A program made the translations under genes and the position numbers. The notes under the pieces were generated by a model. The model worked only from the letters and a program-made list of their open reading frames with translations, searched no databases and was not told the DNA's origin. 37,565 bases of DNA from positions 1 through 37,565 of the forward strand of contig SXSO01000112.1 of NCBI GenBank assembly GCA_005792205.1. The letters are read 5' to 3'. This DNA is from Bacteroidota bacterium (GTDB taxonomy: Bacteria > Bacteroidota > Ignavibacteria > UBA10030 > F1-140-MAGs086). Numbering within the stretch: position 1 is the first letter of the stretch; each line of letters begins with the position of its first letter. Shown in pieces: positions 33,962 through 37,565 of the stretch.

Positions 33962-36130
33962 ATGAACCATATTTTATTTTTCCTATTTTTTTTCAATTTT
34001 ATTTTTTCACAAGATAAAGAATATACAATTGAAAATATTTTTTCATCTCCTTCCTTTAAACAAAAAACTTTAAGTGGTATTCAGTGGATTGAAAATGGAA
34101 ATGCGTTTTCATTTCTTGAAATGGATACAATCACAAAAAAACAAAATGTCATCCGTTTTGAAATTTCTTCTCAAAAAAAATCTATTCTATTTTCTGAAGA
34201 AAATCTAAAACTTGAAAACGACAATTTTTCAATTCACAATTATTTTTGGTCTCCCGATGAAAATTATATTGTATTTACAGGAACTTTAACTGCAAGAAGT
34301 TTAAAAAGTGGTGGAAATATTTTTTTGTATAATGTGAAAGAAAAAAAGTTTTCTCAAATTACAAACTCAGAAGAAGAACAACTTAACATAAAATTTTCTC
34401 CAAATTCAAACCAAATAGGATTTGTAAGAAATAATAATCTTTTTGTATATGATATTCAAACTCAAACAGAAATTCAACTTACATTTGATGGAGAAAAACA
34501 TATTTTAAATGGACATTTTGATTGGGTTTATGAAGAAGAATTTTCAATAATTGATGGATGGAAATTTTCAGATGATGAAAAATATATTGCATATTGGCAA
34601 CTTGATGAACGAAATGTTCCATCTTTTCCAATAGTAGATTTAATTCCACTTCATCAAAATGTAAATGAAATGAAATATCCAAAAGCAGGAGATAAAAATT
34701 CAATTGTAAAAATTGGTGTTGTAAATTTGGAAACCAAAAAAAATATTTGGATTGATATTCAAGATGCAACAGATAGTTCGCAAGATATTTATATTCCGCG
34801 AATAAAATGGACGAAAAGAAAAAACGAACTCTCGTTTCAAAAACTAAATCGTTTGCAAAATAAACTTGAATTATATTTTGCTGATGTTACAACGGGAAAA
34901 TCAAAATTGATTTTAACTGAAACTTCTTCAACTTGGATTGAAGTTGAAAATGACAATCCACATTTTGTAAAAGATGGTTTTATAATATCGTCAGAAAAAG
35001 ATGGATTTAATCATTTGTATTTTTATGATATGAATGGAGATTTGCAAAACCAAATCACAAAAGGAAATTTTGATATTCAATCTATTTCTGCAATTGATTC
35101 AGAAAATGAAATCATCTATTTTACTGCAGGATATCCAACTCCAATTGAAAAAAATCTTTTTAAAATAAATTTTGATGGAAAAAATTTTCAAAGAATTACA
35201 AATGAAACGGGAACTCATATGATCAATTTTTCTCCAAACAAAAAAAAGTTTATTGATTATTATTCAAATGCAAATATGCCAACAAAAGTTTTTTTCTTCA
35301 ACACAAATGGAGAAAAAATTTTTACTTATGAAGAAAATAATGTACTTGCATTAAACGAGTATAAAATTTCGCAAAAAAAATTTTTCCAATTTAAAACGAC
35401 TGAAAACATTCAACTAAATGGATGGATGATATATCCACACAATTTTGATGAATCAAAAAAATATCCTGTTTTAGTTTATGTTTATGGAGGTCCAAATTCT
35501 CAAACCGTTTTAGATATGTGGGGACGAGAGTTTTGGTGGCATCAACTTTTGGCACAAAAAGGATATTTTATTGTAAGTGTAGATAACCGTGGAACAGGAT
35601 TTCGTGGAAAAAATTTTAAATCTATTACATATAAAAATCTTGGACACTTTGAGTCACAAGATCAAATTGAAACAGCAAAATATCTTTCTACACTTTCATA
35701 TATTGACAAATCCAGAATTGGAATTTTTGGATCGAGTTATGGTGGCTATATGGTTTTAAATACTCTTGCAGAAAGTGAGAATATTTTCAAAGTTGGAATT
35801 TCAGTTGCCCCTGTTACAAATTGGAAATTTTATGATGCAATTTATACAGAACGATATATGCAAACTCCAAATTTAAATGAAGAAGGATATAAAAAAAGTG
35901 CTCCTACTGAAAAAGCAAATATGATAGAAGAAAAATTATTGTTGATTCATGGGAGTGGAGATGACAATGTTCATTTCCAAAATTCTGTAGTTATGATTGA
36001 TGAAATGATTAAACATAATGCTCAATTTGAAACAATGTTTTATCCAAACCGTCTTCACGGAATTAGTGATAAAAAAGCACGTATTCATCTTTATACAAAG
36101 ATGACAAATTTTTTACTAAACGAATTATAA
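33962..36130 (+). CDS. Dipeptidyl-peptidase IV (S9B)
   Basis: This 722-aa secreted serine peptidase has a signal peptide (about 1-17, MNHILFFLFFFNFIFSQ). The N-terminal beta-propeller (about 20-470) carries the Glu pair that holds the substrate N-terminus, in DWVYEEEFSI (residues 187-196, matching Glu205/206 of human DPP4). The alpha/beta-hydrolase domain has Ser592 in GSSYGGY, Asp667 in GSGDDNVHFQ and His699 in RLHGIS. The YGGPNSQ and DNRGTGFRG blocks match the family. It removes N-terminal dipeptides, usually X-Pro or X-Ala, and is probably periplasmic. The gene follows mtgA by 12 bp and may be in its operon. Confidence 0.95.
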   Translation: MNHILFFLFFFNFIFSQDKEYTIENIFSSPSFKQKTLSGIQWIENGNAFSFLEMDTITKKQNVIRFEISSQKKSILFSEENLKLENDNFSIHNYFWSPDENYIVFTGTLTARSLKSGGNIFLYNVKEKKFSQITNSEEEQLNIKFSPNSNQIGFVRNNNLFVYDIQTQTEIQLTFDGEKHILNGHFDWVYEEEFSIIDGWKFSDDEKYIAYWQLDERNVPSFPIVDLIPLHQNVNEMKYPKAGDKNSIVKIGVVNLETKKNIWIDIQDATDSSQDIYIPRIKWTKRKNELSFQKLNRLQNKLELYFADVTTGKSKLILTETSSTWIEVENDNPHFVKDGFIISSEKDGFNHLYFYDMNGDLQNQITKGNFDIQSISAIDSENEIIYFTAGYPTPIEKNLFKINFDGKNFQRITNETGTHMINFSPNKKKFIDYYSNANMPTKVFFFNTNGEKIFTYEENNVLALNEYKISQKKFFQFKTTENIQLNGWMIYPHNFDESKKYPVLVYVYGGPNSQTVLDMWGREFWWHQLLAQKGYFIVSVDNRGTGFRGKNFKSITYKNLGHFESQDQIETAKYLSTLSYIDKSRIGIFGSSYGGYMVLNTLAESENIFKVGISVAPVTNWKFYDAIYTERYMQTPNLNEEGYKKSAPTEKANMIEEKLLLIHGSGDDNVHFQNSVVMIDEMIKHNAQFETMFYPNRLHGISDKKARIHLYTKMTNFLLNEL

Positions 36131-36142
36131 ACTAAAACCCAT

Positions 36143-36361
36143 ATGCCAATTTTTGAATATCAATGTTTGGATTGCAAAAATAATTTTGAAATTTTACACT
36201 TGACAAAAGAAAACAAAGAAGAAATTATTTGTCCAAAATGTAACTCACAAAAATATAAAAAACTAATTTCCTCAAGTTTGGTTACTACTAAAAATATTGA
36301 TAAAACACCTAAAAATACAACACGAACTTCGTGTTGCGGTGGTGGAATGTGTATGCGATAA
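36143..36361 (+). CDS. FmdB-family zinc-ribbon protein
   Basis: This 72-aa protein begins MPIFEYQCLDCKNNFE, the standard opening of the FmdB/zinc-ribbon regulatory-protein family. Zinc ligands are Cys8, Cys11, Cys30 and Cys33 (two C-x2-C pairs, ICPKCNS). It ends in a Gly/Cys cluster, SCCGGGMC, often seen in the family. The role is unclear; FmdB was named from the formamidase/amidase operon of Methylophilus. Its stop codon is immediately followed by the ATG of the next gene. Confidence 0.9.
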   Translation: MPIFEYQCLDCKNNFEILHLTKENKEEIICPKCNSQKYKKLISSSLVTTKNIDKTPKNTTRTSCCGGGMCMR

Positions 36362-37565
36362 ATGATGAATAAACTCAAAATACTTTTACTTATTTGTGTA
36401 ATATTGTTTCAAGAAATTTTTTCCGAAGAAAAAAAAATTTCTATAAACCATTTTTATTTTGGAACATTTTCGGAAAATAATTCAAACTTATTTCTTTACA
36501 ATCTCGGAAGTTTAGGTCAAAATTCTCAAATAAAATTTTTGGGATTTTATGACATCAATTTCAAAACTAATGGAAAAAATTTTTCCACAATAAATATAAA
36601 TGAGTTGCCAACAGAAAACTTCCATAATATAGAAATGGATTTTTCAACTCAATCGTTTTTGTATGGAATAAATTCAAGTTTTGGAACTGTCAATATCAAA
36701 AGTAAAAATACTACAACAAAAACTCCAATCACAAAAATAAAATATATTGAAAGCACTTATGAAACATTTTTGTTTGACGGAATTTTTTCAAAAAACTTTT
36801 ATGACTCACTCAACTGCGAGATTGGAATAAGACGAAAAACTACAGACGGAAGATATACAAACTCAAATGATGATGAGTGGAATGAAACAGTAAAACTATT
36901 TTTCCCAAATACAAATTTTGATATTTCATTTTTGCAAACATATAATAAACAGAAAGTTGGATTATTTGATGGAGTTGATTTTAATAGTTCGCAAAATATT
37001 TTTAATCCCAATCTTTCGCAAGTTGTAAATCTAAACGACAAACTTAATTTCACACGATTTGAAATTGATATGTTTGGAAAACTTTTTAAATCAACTTCAA
37101 ATGAAATGGAATTTACAATTTCAAATTCAAAAATTACTTACGATACAACTAATCACAACAATCATAATGATTATTTTAATTGCGTTTCTTTAACTCAAAA
37201 TCTAAATTTTGAAAAAACAAATTTTCAACTTGGAGCAAATTTTGAAAATAGAAATATCAATAAAAAAAACACAAATATATTTTCATACTTTGCAAAAAAT
37301 AAATTTACAATTTTGGAAAATATGAGTTTTTCACTTTATGGGAAAGAAGAATTTGTGTTGAAAAAATCTCATTTCTCTTTTGGTTCAGATGTAAATTTTA
37401 AAAACAATTTTCAATTTGGGTTTTCGCAAAGTAATTTCTTTAACTTTGAAAATGAAACTTCAAATAAAGTAAAAAAATATTTTTCATCTCTAAAACTTCA
37501 AAATGAGATAACAAATTTTTCTCTCTCTATTTTTAAAATTGATTTTGCAAAAAAAAACTTTTGGG
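36362..37565 (+). CDS. Outer-membrane beta-barrel protein with a shortened TonB plug (5' part only)
   Basis: The frame is open from ATG 36362 to the window end (401 codons and one base), with no stop. The first ATG directly follows the stop of the zinc-ribbon gene, and a second ATG is one codon later. Residues about 1-22 look like a signal peptide (MMNKLKILLLICVILFQEIF then SEE). A region near 78-115 reads STININELPTENFHNIEMDF and then SFLYGINSSFGTVNIKSK. This matches the end of TonB plug domains (LP...I..IE...G..S..YG..A.GGVINI.TK). The rest alternates aromatic and polar residues in short strands, as in barrels. The front of the plug is much shorter than in classical receptors. It may be a TonB-dependent receptor relative or a barrel with a relic plug; the ligand is unknown. 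Confidence 0.65.
   Translation, partial: MMNKLKILLLICVILFQEIFSEEKKISINHFYFGTFSENNSNLFLYNLGSLGQNSQIKFLGFYDINFKTNGKNFSTININELPTENFHNIEMDFSTQSFLYGINSSFGTVNIKSKNTTTKTPITKIKYIESTYETFLFDGIFSKNFYDSLNCEIGIRRKTTDGRYTNSNDDEWNETVKLFFPNTNFDISFLQTYNKQKVGLFDGVDFNSSQNIFNPNLSQVVNLNDKLNFTRFEIDMFGKLFKSTSNEMEFTISNSKITYDTTNHNNHNDYFNCVSLTQNLNFEKTNFQLGANFENRNINKKNTNIFSYFAKNKFTILENMSFSLYGKEEFVLKKSHFSFGSDVNFKNNFQFGFSQSNFFNFENETSNKVKKYFSSLKLQNEITNFSLSIFKIDFAKKNFW

Noticed and set aside
1..37565. Search for CRISPR repeats, tRNA/rRNA genes, transposases, toxin-antitoxin pairs and phage genes
   Set aside because: None was seen. The gene content is housekeeping plus surface proteins, with uniform base composition and no sign of recent transfer.

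Overview
The window is very AT-rich bacterial chromosome, densely coding, with almost all gaps between genes under 200 bp. It suggests a member of the Bacteroidota/Chlorobi group, most likely Ignavibacteria-like. The reasons are: secreted proteins ending in a 'NYPNPFNP.T.I' type IX secretion (T9SS) sorting domain; a PorV/PorQ-family outer-membrane protein; a TonB-dependent receptor with an N-terminal carboxypeptidase-regulatory domain; a bacillithiol-type BshC; an MtaB-type methylthiotransferase; and a possible -33/-7 promoter. The species assignment is inference. I see no rRNA, tRNA, insertion sequence, integrase, CRISPR array or phage gene.

Layout: 1-2235 (-) is a multidomain T9SS-secreted protein cut off a few codons before its stop. 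2417-4422 (-) holds a DUF362 protein and a TPM-domain membrane protein. 4505-9899 (+) runs cmk, ribosomal protein S1, a strong terminator, mtaB, a DUF5683-like envelope protein and truA. bshC (-) meets truA tail to tail and is divergent from ddl (+). 12562-21572 (-) is a tightly packed six-gene outer-membrane/secretion module: two lipoproteins, a TonB-dependent receptor, a 647-aa secreted protein with a variant C-terminal sorting domain, a PorV/PorQ protein and a third lipoprotein. Upstream of it on the same strand are polA and tadA, which overlap each other. 24964-30798 (+) encodes a 1944-aa T9SS-exported adhesin-like protein, followed by a terminator and dacB. 32276-32809 (-) is a thioredoxin-like lipoprotein. 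32848-37565 (+) holds queF, mtgA, a dipeptidyl-peptidase IV, a FmdB-type zinc ribbon and the start of an outer-membrane beta-barrel protein that runs off the window.

How they work together: the housekeeping genes cover nucleotide supply (cmk), translation (S1), DNA repair (polA), peptidoglycan (ddl, dacB, mtgA), thiol chemistry (bshC), and four tRNA modifications that all fall in the anticodon stem-loop (tadA, queF, mtaB, truA). The rest is cell-surface biology. The most interesting part is the six-gene module. It encodes a receptor, a secreted protein, a PorV-like shuttle candidate and three lipoproteins, which is what an uncharacterised surface-assembly or uptake machine would need. No function can be assigned from sequence alone.
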